Positions 16,873 through 25,341 of a stretch of 64,000 nucleotides of DNA are shown here, one piece after another. The translations under genes were made by a program, and so were the position numbers. Position 1 is the stretch's first letter. Every line of letters starts with the position of its first letter. Below the pieces are notes generated by a model. That model did no database searches and had not been told where the DNA came from. It worked only from the letters and a program-made list of their open reading frames with translations. Source of the DNA: Pyxidicoccus trucidator. GTDB lineage: Bacteria; Myxococcota; Myxococcia; Myxococcales; Myxococcaceae. The stretch is from the NCBI RefSeq assembly GCF_010894435.1, contig NZ_JAAIXZ010000028.1, positions 62,001-126,000 on the forward strand, given 5' to 3'.

Positions 16873-17571
16873 TCAGAAGAGGCGCGCGCCCAGGCCCAGC
16901 CGGGTGGACCAGCCCAGCCGCGTCTCGCCCTGGCCCACGCGCTCGCGGAAGGTCTCCACGCCCAGCTGGCCCGACGCCAGCACCGACAGGTTGGAGCCCA
17001 GGTACACCTCCACACCACCACCGCCGAGCGCCTGGAACCGCCGCGCCTTGTCCTGCGACAGGCCGATGTCGATGGGCAGGTCCACCAGCCCCAGCAGCGC
17101 CACCGTGTCCGCCACGCGGTAGCTGGCCACCAGCCCCGGAGACACCCGCAGCAGCACGCCGGAGAAGTTGTCGTCGTCCATGTACGTGGCCCCGGAGTTG
17201 AGCACCACGCCCACGCCCAGCGAGGGCGCCAGCGCCAGCGCCCCGCGCTCGTACACCCTGCGCCGCGCCGCCAGCTCCAGCGCCGCGGACAGCTGGAACC
17301 ACTGCAGCCGCCCGCGCGCCTCCAGCTCGAAGCCGGAGATGCCCTGGCGGAAGCCGACGCCCAGCTCCGGCGCGCCGACGAAGCCGTACACGGACGTGGC
17401 GCCGTCCGGCAGCGTCGCCGGGGCCACCACCGCGCCCAGCGGGTCTCCGTCCACCCCTTCGCTTCGCACCGCGTCGGGCACGGTGACGGGGGCGGCTTCC
17501 TGGGCGGCGGTCTCCAGGGACACCAGCAACAGCGCGGACACGAGCAGTCGGGACGGGGCAGGGCGCGTCAT
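16873..17571 (-). CDS. Secreted protein, probable small outer-membrane barrel
   Basis: The 232-residue product starts MTRPAPSRLLVSALLLVS and has a signal peptide cleaved near TAAQEA. The remainder has many short amphipathic strands (LELAARRRVYERGAL, VALLGLVDLPIDIGL) and ends with RLGLGARLF, whose terminal Phe is typical of outer-membrane barrels. No family was recognised. The frame opens at 17697; ATG 17571 was chosen for the signal peptide. It converges on the NtrC-type regulator with no spacer. Confidence 0.65.
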   Translation of the reverse strand: MTRPAPSRLLVSALLLVSLETAAQEAAPVTVPDAVRSEGVDGDPLGAVVAPATLPDGATSVYGFVGAPELGVGFRQGISGFELEARGRLQWFQLSAALELAARRRVYERGALALAPSLGVGVVLNSGATYMDDDNFSGVLLRVSPGLVASYRVADTVALLGLVDLPIDIGLSQDKARRFQALGGGGVEVYLGSNLSVLASGQLGVETFRERVGQGETRLGWSTRLGLGARLF

Positions 17572-17676
17572 GGCGAGCACCCTACCTCGCGAAGTCGCTC
17601 CCTGAAACCCAACGATTCCGGGGGCTTGTACGGAGCTGAATGATCTGTCAGGCTTGCCTGGAAGACTCAGGAATCC

Positions 17677-18882
17677 ATGGCTGCCGCGCTCTCGCAACCT
17701 TCTCCGCGCACTGAACCGGGTTCCTCCGCCTCGGCGGAGACGGGCCCGCGTCGTCGTGCGTCACGAGGGCGCTCGCGGGTGCTGCTGGTGGACTCGGATG
17801 CGGGCGCGCAGGCGGTGCTCGCGGCGGCGCTGGCGCAGGCGGGCTTCGAGGTGCTGATGGTGGGCAGCGCCCACGCGGCGCTGGATGCGCTGTCGCAGGA
17901 CGGCAAGCTCCCGCACCTGGTCGTCTCCGAGGTGGAGCTGCCGGACGGTGATGGCTTCAGCCTCTGTGGCAACGTCCGCGCGGACGCGCGCACGGCGCAC
18001 CTGCCGGTGGTGCTGCTGGCGCGGCGGCAGGAGGACTTCCACAGGGACCTCGCCGGTGGGGTGGGCGCGGACGACTACCTGCCCCAGCCGGTGCTGGTGG
18101 AGGACGTGGTGGCGCTCGCGCGGCTGAAGGCGGGCCGGCGCACGGGAGATGCCGCCTTCGAGTCCCACACCGCGCGGCTGTCGCTGGGGCACGTGGCGCG
18201 GGCGCTGCTCGCGGGCGTGCGCTCCGGCCGGGCGGTGCTCGCCGAGGGCGAGGGCTGGTTCGCGTTCCGCCACGGGCTGGTGGTGGATGCGGTGTTCCAC
18301 GGTGAGCGCGGGAGCCTGGCCTTCCGGCGCATGCTCGCTTTCGGCAGCGGCGCGTACGCGGTGGCGCTGGGGCCGGAGCTGCACAAGGGCTCGTTCACCA
18401 TGGACCGCGCGTACCTGTGCGAGACGGTGCTGCCGGGGCTGGAGCGCTTCGACGCGCTGCGCGCCCGGGGGCTGCCGCTGGCCTCGCGGCTGACGGTGGA
18501 CTTCGCGCGGCTGGCAGAGGTGCTGTCCACGCTGCCCGAGGACGTGGGCGAGGTGGTGCGCCTGTTCGACGGCCGCCGCACGCTGCGCGCCATGCTGCTG
18601 GAGTGCCCCTTCCCGGAGGCGGTGGCCTACGAGGCCTCCACGCGGCTGTTCTCGCTCGGAGTGCTGGTGCCGGCCTGCCTCGTGGAGGAGCGCGAGCGGG
18701 CCCGCTGCGGCTCCAAGGTGCCCGGCTTCTTCGAGCCCAGGCCCTCCACCGAGCCGACGGTGGAGCTGGTGGGGGGCGCCCAGCCCCCGGTCATCCTGAC
18801 GTTCCCGAAGCAGCCCGCGCGCCCCGGGAGTGGGCCGGAGGACCTGGAGTCCTCGGGGCGCTCGGACGACGCCGGGATTTGA
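17677..18882 (+). CDS. Degenerate receiver domain fused to a DUF4388 (PATAN) domain
   Basis: The 401-residue product has a Ser/Arg-rich N-terminal tail, a receiver-like domain (about 34-150) and a DUF4388 region beginning near residue 165 (SLGHVARALLAGVRSGRAVLAEGEGWFAFRHG). The receiver lacks key residues: the phospho-acceptor position is Glu85 (SEVELPDGDG) and the Lys of the usual TKP is Gln137 (LPQPV). It is therefore probably not switched by phosphorylation. DUF4388/PATAN proteins are abundant in myxobacteria and are linked to signalling and motility control. It lies upstream of yebC in the same direction. Confidence 0.8.
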   Translation: MAAALSQPSPRTEPGSSASAETGPRRRASRGRSRVLLVDSDAGAQAVLAAALAQAGFEVLMVGSAHAALDALSQDGKLPHLVVSEVELPDGDGFSLCGNVRADARTAHLPVVLLARRQEDFHRDLAGGVGADDYLPQPVLVEDVVALARLKAGRRTGDAAFESHTARLSLGHVARALLAGVRSGRAVLAEGEGWFAFRHGLVVDAVFHGERGSLAFRRMLAFGSGAYAVALGPELHKGSFTMDRAYLCETVLPGLERFDALRARGLPLASRLTVDFARLAEVLSTLPEDVGEVVRLFDGRRTLRAMLLECPFPEAVAYEASTRLFSLGVLVPACLVEERERARCGSKVPGFFEPRPSTEPTVELVGGAQPPVILTFPKQPARPGSGPEDLESSGRSDDAGI

Positions 18883-18939
18883 AGGGTTTGACTCGGCGGC
18901 CCGGGGTGCGAGACAAGGCCCGCGAGAGGCCCCACACCC

Positions 18940-19689
18940 ATGTCCGGTCATAATCGGTGGTCGAAGATAAAGCGCCAGAAGGCAGCCATGGGCGCGACCA
19001 AGGGCAAGCTGTACTCCAAGGTCATCAAGGAGATCACCGTCTCCGCGCGCCTCGGCGGTGGAGACCCCACCGGCAACGCCCGCCTGCGCGTCGCCCTGGG
19101 CCTGGCCCGCGAGGCGAACATCCCCAAGGACACCATCGAGCGCGCCATCAAGAAGGGCACCGGTGAGCTGGAGGGGGAGAGCTACGAGGAGGTGACGTAC
19201 GAGGGCTACGGCCCCGGTGGCGTCGCCATGCTGGTGGAGTGCCTCACCGACAACCGCAACCGCACCGCCGCCGACGTGCGCTCCATCTTCGGCCGCTACG
19301 GTGGCAACCTGGGCGCCGAGGGCGCGGTGGCCTGGATGTTCCAGAAGAAGGGCGCCATCACCGTCAAGCCCGGTCCCACCGAGGATGCGGTGATGGAGAA
19401 GGCCATCGACGCGGGCGCCGAGGACGTCCTCAACCACGGCGACGAGGGCTTCGAGGTGCGCACCGCGCCCGCGGACCTGCACACGGTGGCCACCCGCCTG
19501 GAGGCCGCCGGCCTGGCGCTGGGCGAGCAGAAGTGGACGTTCCTGCCGCAGAACACCCTCCATGTGGAAGGTGAGAATGCGCGCGGCCTGCTCAAGCTGA
19601 TGGACGTGCTCGAGGAGAACGACGACGTGCAGAACGTGCACGCCAACTTCGAGCTCGACGACGCGGTGATGGAGTCCCTGTCGCAGTAG
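18940..19689 (+). CDS. yebC: YebC/TACO1 family protein
   Basis: The 249-residue product begins SGHNRWSKIKRQKAAMGATK, the YebC hallmark, and covers the full family length. YebC-type proteins have been described as DNA-binding regulators and more recently as ribosome-associated translation factors that help at proline runs; the exact role here is not shown by sequence. It is followed 23 bases later by ruvC and then ruvA, the common yebC-ruvC-ruvA order. Confidence 0.93.
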   Translation: MSGHNRWSKIKRQKAAMGATKGKLYSKVIKEITVSARLGGGDPTGNARLRVALGLAREANIPKDTIERAIKKGTGELEGESYEEVTYEGYGPGGVAMLVECLTDNRNRTAADVRSIFGRYGGNLGAEGAVAWMFQKKGAITVKPGPTEDAVMEKAIDAGAEDVLNHGDEGFEVRTAPADLHTVATRLEAAGLALGEQKWTFLPQNTLHVEGENARGLLKLMDVLEENDDVQNVHANFELDDAVMESLSQ

Positions 19690-19712
19690 CGGCGGGGGGA
19701 ATGGAGCGGGAC

Positions 19713-20291
19713 ATGCGCGTGCTCGGCGTGGACCCTGGCAGCCGGTTCATGGGCTACGGGGTGGTGGAGGAGAAGCGGGGGCGGCTGGCGCACGTGGGCC
19801 ACGGCGTCATCAAGGTGGACGAGTCGGCGCCGCTGGCCTCCCGCCTCAAGGACTTGCACGCCGCGCTGGCGGAGGCGCTGGCACGCTACCGCCCGGACTC
19901 GGTGGCGGTGGAAGGGTTGTTCACCTTCCGCAACGCGCGCAGCGCCCTGGTGCTGGGCCATGCGCGCGGCGTGGCCCTGCTGGCCGCCGCGCAGGCGGGG
20001 CTGACGGTGTACGAGTACGCGCCCGCCAAGGTGAAGAAGTCCGTGGGCGCGGGCGGTGCGGACGGCAAGGACGCGGTGGGGCGGATGGTGCGCACGCTCC
20101 TGTCGCTGGGGGCGGAGAAGTTCGAGCGCGCGGACGCGAGTGACGCGCTGGCGGTGGCGCTGTGCCACCTCAACCAGGGCCGGGCCGGAGTGCCGTCGGC
20201 CATGGCGGCGTCGGGCAAGAAGCGCAAGGGCGCGGCGGCGCTGCTGGCGGACCGCCTGGCGCCCTCCTATCGGAAGCCGGAGGCGAGATGA
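19713..20291 (+). CDS. ruvC: RuvC, Holliday junction resolvase
   Basis: The 192-residue product is an RNase H-fold endonuclease that cuts Holliday junctions with RuvAB. Visible acidic residues are Asp7 in VLGVDPGS, Glu in VAVEGLF and the late Asp pair in ADASDALAVAL. ATG 19713 is preferred to ATG 19701 because GGAG lies seven bases before it and the product then starts MRVLGVDPG like other RuvC proteins. A lysine-rich tail (GKKRKG) extends past the core. Its stop overlaps the ruvA start as ATGA. Confidence 0.95.
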   Translation: MRVLGVDPGSRFMGYGVVEEKRGRLAHVGHGVIKVDESAPLASRLKDLHAALAEALARYRPDSVAVEGLFTFRNARSALVLGHARGVALLAAAQAGLTVYEYAPAKVKKSVGAGGADGKDAVGRMVRTLLSLGAEKFERADASDALAVALCHLNQGRAGVPSAMAASGKKRKGAAALLADRLAPSYRKPEAR

Positions 20292-20896
20292 TTTCGCGGT
20301 TGCGCGGGACGGTGCTGGAGAAGGACGCGGACGACGCCACCATCGACGTGGGCGGCGTGGGCTACCGGGTGAACTTCTCCACCCTGGCGCTGGGGAAGCT
20401 GCCGGTGGACGGACAGCCGGTGGACGTGCGCGTGCGCACGGTGGTGCGCGAGGACGCCTTCGAGCTGTTCGGCTTCCTCACGAAGGGCGAGGAGGACCTC
20501 TTCCAGCTCCTCACGGCCGTCACGCGCGTGGGGCCCCGGCTGGCGCTCATGGTGCTGTCCGGCATGGAGGTGCCGGAGTTGGTGGCGGCGCTGTCTCGCG
20601 GCGAGGTGGCACGGCTGTCCAAGATTCACGGCGTGGGCAAGAAGACCGCCGAGCGGCTCGTCCTGGAGCTGAAGGACAAGGTGAAGAACATCCACCTGGA
20701 GGCCGTGTCGCGCGGGACGGCGCCGGCCGCTATCGGAGGCAGCCACTCCGACCTCGTCTCCGCGCTGCTCAACCTCGGGTACAAACCACCCCAGGCGGAG
20801 AAGGCCGCGGAGCTGGCCAGCCAGCGGCTGGGCGCGGAGGCTACCTTCCAGGCCCTGTTCCGCGAGGCCCTCAAGGCGCTGCGCTCGGGGGGGTGA
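20288..20896 (+). CDS. ruvA: RuvA, Holliday junction branch migration subunit
   Basis: The 202-residue product starts MISRLRGTVLEKD and is full length. RuvA tetramers hold the four-way junction and load the RuvB motor. The tandem helix-hairpin-helix DNA-binding motifs include IHGVGKKTAERLVLEL, and the C-terminal domain (about 155-200) would contact RuvB. The start overlaps the ruvC stop by four bases. Unlike many genomes, ruvB is not next: it lies about 3.4 kb away behind two intact genes and one pseudogene. Confidence 0.95.
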   Translation: MISRLRGTVLEKDADDATIDVGGVGYRVNFSTLALGKLPVDGQPVDVRVRTVVREDAFELFGFLTKGEEDLFQLLTAVTRVGPRLALMVLSGMEVPELVAALSRGEVARLSKIHGVGKKTAERLVLELKDKVKNIHLEAVSRGTAPAAIGGSHSDLVSALLNLGYKPPQAEKAAELASQRLGAEATFQALFREALKALRSGG

Positions 20897-21172
20897 AACG
20901 GACTACCGGCCGTGGGTGTGACGGCGGTGTGACGAGAAGCCTGGAGTTCCAGGCGCAGTCCGCCGAAGCTCCATTCCTCTAAGAATCCGAATCGGTCCGC
21001 GGCCCAACGCGCCCGCTGTCGGCCTGTCGGCATGGGTCGGAATGCGTAGCGGGATGGCGGACAGCCTGAGCCATTTCCTACCTTGGTCTGAGTAGACTCT
21101 TACGTCATGAGTATCACTTTCCAGCTCCGACGGTGGAAGCCAGCGCTCCGCCGAGGACAAGGGGCTGCTCAC

Positions 21173-22696
21173 ATGAAGTCTTGGCGTGGCGTTCCGGTGC
21201 TGGTGTCCGTGCTCTCCGGGCTGGTGGTGGGGTGTGGCCCTGTACCGGAGGGTGAGGTGGAGTCGGGTGCGGTGGAGTCAGCCCGGGAGTCGGAGGCTGT
21301 TGTCGGAACGGTGACGGCGGAGGGCGGGCTGATCCCCAACGGAGGGTGGGAGGTCTGCGACGATGTCACGCAGCGCGTGCGGGACATCCACCCCACGGCG
21401 AGCTCGACGCCGGACGCGCTGGTGGAGGTCAACGGGCGGCTCGTCTTCATCGCGGATGATGGCCAGCATGGCCGGGAGCTGTGGGTGAGCCTGGGGCAGG
21501 GACGGCCCACGTCCCTGCTGAAGGACGTGAATCCGAAGGGGCACGCGACGCCGCGCTCGCTGACGGTGATGGGTCGCTGGCTGTTCTTCGTCGCGGACGA
21601 CGGGGACTCCGGGCCCGAGCTGTGGCGCACCGATGGCACCGAGGGGGGCACGGCGCGGGTGAAGGACGTGGCGCCGGGAAGGATGGGCGCCGTACCGGAC
21701 CAGCTCACCGTGGTGGACGGCACGCTCTACTTCACGGCGAACGACGGTGAGCACGGCCGCGAGCTGTGGCGCACCGACGGCACGGAGAAGGGCACGGAGC
21801 TGGTCCGGGACTTCACGCCGGGCATGTACTCGTCCGACCTCGACAAGCTGACGGCGTGGGAGTCGGGCCTCGCGCTGGTGCGCTACGACCCGGCCACCTG
21901 GAACACCGAGCTCTGGAGGTTGGACAAGTGGGGCCGGATGAGCCGGCTCTTCATCCTGGGCTACGGGGTGTTCGAGGAGCTGGAGCCCGCGGGCCGACAG
22001 CTCTTCTTCACGGTGGACGCAGGCACGGGCGAGGCGGACCTGTGGGTGACGCGCGACACGCCGGGGACGGCGAAGTGGCTGCGGCACTTCCCGGGCCAGC
22101 ACCCGGTGAGTCTCACGGCGCTGGAGGATGCGGTGTACTTCGTCGCCGGAGGCGAAGGGGACTTTGGCGTCCCTGGCGACCCGGTGCACGGCAGTGAGCT
22201 CTGGACCAGCGACGGAACGGTGTGGGGCACGCGGATGGTTCGGGACATCCGCTTCGGCCCGGAGAGCGCGTTCGCCCCGGGGTATGTGCCACAGCTCGTC
22301 GTGCTGGAGCGCACGCTGTACTTCGCGGCGGACGACGGGTTCTTCGGCCGCGAGCTGTGGCGCAGTGACGGGACTCCCTGGGGGACGTGGCTGGTGAGGG
22401 ACCTGCAGCCCGGCCAGGCCGGGAGCGACCCGGACGCGCTGACGGCGGACACGGGCTGGCTGTTCTTCTCCGCGTCCACGTCGGGGCACGGGAGCGAGGT
22501 CTGGTACAGCGGCGGGTGGCCCTGGGACACCCGGCCGCTGGCGGACATCGCGTCGGGGGCCGCGTCCTCTGACCCGAGGTCCTTCGTGCGCTCGGGGTGG
22601 GACGTCTTCTTCGCGGCGACCGACAGCGCCGGAGACCGGGAGCTGTGGTCGGTGCCGTTCCGGCCGACGCGGTACTGCGGCGACCGGGCACGCTGA
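21173..22696 (+). CDS. ELWxxDGT-repeat lipoprotein (predicted beta-propeller)
   Basis: The 507-residue product starts MKSWRGVPVLVSVLSGLVVGCGP, a lipoprotein signal. It contains about eight repeats built around G-x-ELW-xx-DGT followed by a GT and V-x-D-(I/V)-x-PG strand, for example GPELWRTDGTEGGT and GRELWRSDGTPWGT. Such repeats fold into propeller blades in surface proteins that are numerous in myxobacteria; function is unknown, with adhesion or ligand binding the usual guess. The frame opens at 21107 but the signal peptide fixes the start. Some blades have lost the DGT part (NTELWRLDKWG, GSEVWYSGG). Confidence 0.85.
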   Translation: MKSWRGVPVLVSVLSGLVVGCGPVPEGEVESGAVESARESEAVVGTVTAEGGLIPNGGWEVCDDVTQRVRDIHPTASSTPDALVEVNGRLVFIADDGQHGRELWVSLGQGRPTSLLKDVNPKGHATPRSLTVMGRWLFFVADDGDSGPELWRTDGTEGGTARVKDVAPGRMGAVPDQLTVVDGTLYFTANDGEHGRELWRTDGTEKGTELVRDFTPGMYSSDLDKLTAWESGLALVRYDPATWNTELWRLDKWGRMSRLFILGYGVFEELEPAGRQLFFTVDAGTGEADLWVTRDTPGTAKWLRHFPGQHPVSLTALEDAVYFVAGGEGDFGVPGDPVHGSELWTSDGTVWGTRMVRDIRFGPESAFAPGYVPQLVVLERTLYFAADDGFFGRELWRSDGTPWGTWLVRDLQPGQAGSDPDALTADTGWLFFSASTSGHGSEVWYSGGWPWDTRPLADIASGAASSDPRSFVRSGWDVFFAATDSAGDRELWSVPFRPTRYCGDRAR

Positions 22697-22749
22697 GCGA
22701 CTCCAGGCCCGCGCCGGTGACACCTGGCGCGGGCCCATGAAGGCTGGGG

Positions 22750-23829
22750 CTACGCCGCGCGCCGCGCCGCGGGCGTGGGGCGCACGTCGCCGAAGTTGGG
22801 CGCGGGCAGGACGATGGTGGGCGCCAGCGCGGGCGCCATCAGGTGGGACGTGAGCTGCGAGGACGGATGGAAGTTGACGAACGCGCCCTCCACCGCGGAC
22901 GTGCCGGCGAACAGCTTCTCCACCACCATGGACGAGTACTGGTTCAGCGAGTCCTCGCGGGTGTTGCCGTTGAGCACCACCTCCCAGCCCATGTGCTCCG
23001 CGTAGCGGCGCACGCCGGGGATGGCGGACAGCAGCGGCGTGTAGCACTCCGTGGCCACCCCATTCTCGCTGACGACGAACACCTCGCGCGAGGTGGCCAC
23101 CGCCAGCGACATGTTGCCATGCGTGTGGCCCGGCGTGCTGAGGATGGCCGCGCCCTGGCCCAGCCACACGTCGCCGTCCAGCAGCACCACGCGCTCGTGC
23201 GGCACCTCCGCGCCGCCCGGCACGAACCACACCGTCTGCATCGGGTGCAGGTCCTTCACCATCTCCCACTCCGCGCGCTGCACCAGCAGCCTGGCCCGGG
23301 GGAAGTAGGCGGGCAGCCCGTCCCCGCCCAGCCAGCCGCGCAGGTCCTGGATGTGCAGGTGGTCGAAGGCGATGTAGTCCACGTCCGCGGGCGTCAGCCC
23401 CAGTGACGCCAGGTGGCTCTGCACCGAGCCGTGCCGCGAGGACATCACCTTGTCGGAGACGAACGCGCCATAGCGCTCGCGCAGCGCGCGGTAGAAGGGC
23501 GCCGCGTAGCCCTTCTCGTAGTCCGACGGGTTGAACAGCAGGGTGCGCCGCTCGCCCTCGCGGTCCACGAACTGCACTACCTGCATGCGGTTGGTCATCA
23601 TCACGTACGGCGCCGGAGACAGCGCCGCCCCGCTGAAGGCGAACTGCGCGGGGTACGGGAAGGTGATGAGGTCACACGTGGCGATGGCCGCCACCGGGCC
23701 TTCCCGGACGAAGGCCTCGCGGGCATCCAGGGCCGCGCGGCGGAGCTTCTGCAGCTTCACGCCGGGCACCGACTCGGCGCGGGCACCAGCGAGGGAGGGG
23801 AGGGGACGGAACGCGGGGCTCGTGTGCAT
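22750..23829 (-). CDS. Metallo-beta-lactamase-fold hydrolase, variant metal motif
   Basis: The 359-residue product has a metallo-beta-lactamase fold: FDHLHIQDLRGWLG in place of the canonical HxHxDH, then LSTPGHTHGNMSL with the third metal His region and a further His in the C-terminal third. The canonical Asp-His of the first motif reads Gln-Asp, so metal binding may be mononuclear or different. Lactonase or esterase activity is possible. Start: ATG 23829 is used; GTG 23838 overlaps the stop of the upstream broken dehydrogenase as GTGA. Neither has a clear ribosome site. It probably belonged to a two-gene unit with that dehydrogenase. Confidence 0.75.
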   Translation of the reverse strand: MHTSPAFRPLPSLAGARAESVPGVKLQKLRRAALDAREAFVREGPVAAIATCDLITFPYPAQFAFSGAALSPAPYVMMTNRMQVVQFVDREGERRTLLFNPSDYEKGYAAPFYRALRERYGAFVSDKVMSSRHGSVQSHLASLGLTPADVDYIAFDHLHIQDLRGWLGGDGLPAYFPRARLLVQRAEWEMVKDLHPMQTVWFVPGGAEVPHERVVLLDGDVWLGQGAAILSTPGHTHGNMSLAVATSREVFVVSENGVATECYTPLLSAIPGVRRYAEHMGWEVVLNGNTREDSLNQYSSMVVEKLFAGTSAVEGAFVNFHPSSQLTSHLMAPALAPTIVLPAPNFGDVRPTPAARRAA

Positions 23830-23834
23830 GGGGG

Positions 23835-24230
23835 TCACCGGGTCAGGTCGAAGACCGTCTTCACGGACTGGAATCTGGCACGCGCCAGATTGGCCTCAAT
23901 CGCCTCCTGGTAGCGAGCCAGGGGGAAGGTGTGCGTGACGAGAACGGAACAGTCCGGGCCTTCCTTCCGGGCGCCTTGAGCACCGCTCGCAGGCTCACCG
24001 CCAGCGGCTCCAGCAGCACGCCCTCCTTGTTGCCCACGCCCGCCGGAGCTGGGAGGGGGGCGCCACCATTTCCGTGCCCATGCCGCCCGGCAGCTCGCGC
24101 TGGTATCCGAGCATCTGCCCGGCCGCCAGGCAGCCGTCGGCGGTGTGCTCGCAGCCGTTCTCCTGCCCTGCGTCGAAGACGACCCCTTCATGGCGGTGGG
24201 CGCTCCCTGGCTGCTCGGCCGGCGGGCCTT
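23835..24230 (-). pseudogene. Remnant of a zinc-binding alcohol dehydrogenase (MDR family)
   Basis: Three pieces of one MDR dehydrogenase lie in order but in different minus-strand frames. The first reads GVVFDAGQENGCEHTADGC ending GMGTEMVAPPSQL. The second reads VGNKEGVLLEPLAVSLRAVLKAP. The third reads LVTHTFPLARYQEAIEAN through VKTVFDLTR and a stop. LEPLAVSLRAV and the xxTFPLxxYxEAI phrase near the C-terminus are typical of this family. The N-terminal third and the whole nucleotide-binding fold are missing, so there are large deletions as well as frameshifts. Its stop overlaps the GTG of the metallo-beta-lactamase-fold gene, evidence of a former operon. Confidence 0.75.
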
Positions 24231-24290
24231 CCGAGTCTAGCCTCGCCAGATGTGCGGCGACACGCGCGCCCTTCCTGTATAGGGTTCCAG

Positions 24291-25322
24291 ATGGTCATGG
24301 CGAGGAAGTCCGACACACTCTCGGAAGAGGTCCAGCCCGAGGACGTCCGGCTCGAGGCCTCCCTGCGTCCGCGCTCGTTCGACGAGTACGTGGGTCAGGG
24401 GCCGGTCGTCGAGAAGCTCAAGGTGTATGTGCAGGCGGCCCGCGCCCGTGGGGACTCGCTGGACCACTGCCTCTTCTCCGGCCCCCCGGGCCTGGGCAAG
24501 ACGTCCCTGGCGCACATCATCGCGAACGAGCTGGGCGTGGGCATCCACGTCACCAGCGGCCCCGCCCTGGAGCGCAAGGGCGACCTGGCGGGCCTGCTCA
24601 CCAACCTCAACGCGCGCGACGTCCTCTTCATCGACGAAATCCACCGCCTCAACGCCGCCGTGGAGGAGTACCTCTACCCGGCCATGGAGGACTTCCGGCT
24701 GGACATCACCATCGACACCGGGCCCGCCGCCCGGGCGATGAAGATTGATTTGCCGCCCTTCACGCTCATCGGCGCCACTACGCGCACGGGCCTGCTCACC
24801 TCGCCGCTGCGGGACAGGTTCCAGATTCAGGAGCGCCTGGAGTACTACGACGCGAAGGCGCTGGAGCTCATCCTCCACCGCTCCGCGCGCATCCTCGGCA
24901 TCCCCCTGGACAGGGACGCCGCGCGCGAGGTGTCCACCCGCTCGCGCGGCACGCCCCGCATCACCAACCGGCTGCTGCGCCGGCTGCGCGACTTCGCGGA
25001 GGTGGAGGGCGACGGGAAGATCACCCTGGAGCTGGCGAAGAAGTCGCTCGACAGGCTGGGCGTGGACGCCAGCGGCCTGGACTCCATGGACCGCAAAATC
25101 CTGCTGACCATCATCGACAAGTTCGGTGGCGGCCCGGTGGGCGTGGAGACCATCGCCGCCAGCGTGGGCGAGCAGCGCGACACGATTGAGGACGTGTACG
25201 AGCCCTTCCTGATGCAGGAGGGCTTCCTCCAGCGCACGCCCCGCGGGCGCATGGCCACGCACCGCACCTACCAGTACTTCAAGAAGCAGCCACCGCCCAC
25301 GCCCCAGGGCAACCTCTTCTGA
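24291..25322 (+). CDS. ruvB: RuvB, Holliday junction ATP-dependent branch migration motor
   Basis: The 343-residue product is full length. RuvB hexamers pump DNA through the RuvA-bound junction using ATP. Visible motifs are Walker A GPPGLGKT, Walker B LFIDEIHRL, sensor GATTRTGLLTSPLRDRF and the C-terminal winged-helix end RTPRGRMATHRTYQYF. The frame opens at 23931, but ATG 24291 gives the usual N-terminus (the nearby ATG 24297 is an alternative); AGGG lies six bases upstream. It is detached from ruvCA by the ELW-repeat and metallo-beta-lactamase-fold genes. Confidence 0.95.
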   Translation: MVMARKSDTLSEEVQPEDVRLEASLRPRSFDEYVGQGPVVEKLKVYVQAARARGDSLDHCLFSGPPGLGKTSLAHIIANELGVGIHVTSGPALERKGDLAGLLTNLNARDVLFIDEIHRLNAAVEEYLYPAMEDFRLDITIDTGPAARAMKIDLPPFTLIGATTRTGLLTSPLRDRFQIQERLEYYDAKALELILHRSARILGIPLDRDAAREVSTRSRGTPRITNRLLRRLRDFAEVEGDGKITLELAKKSLDRLGVDASGLDSMDRKILLTIIDKFGGGPVGVETIAASVGEQRDTIEDVYEPFLMQEGFLQRTPRGRMATHRTYQYFKKQPPPTPQGNLF

Positions 25323-25341
25323 GACTAAGCTCCTCCGCGCC

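Noticed and set aside
14895..17021. 708-codon minus-strand open frame opposite the NtrC-type regulator
   Set aside because: Low-complexity Arg/Gln/Ala composition; the plus strand has complete receiver, AAA+ and Fis motifs.
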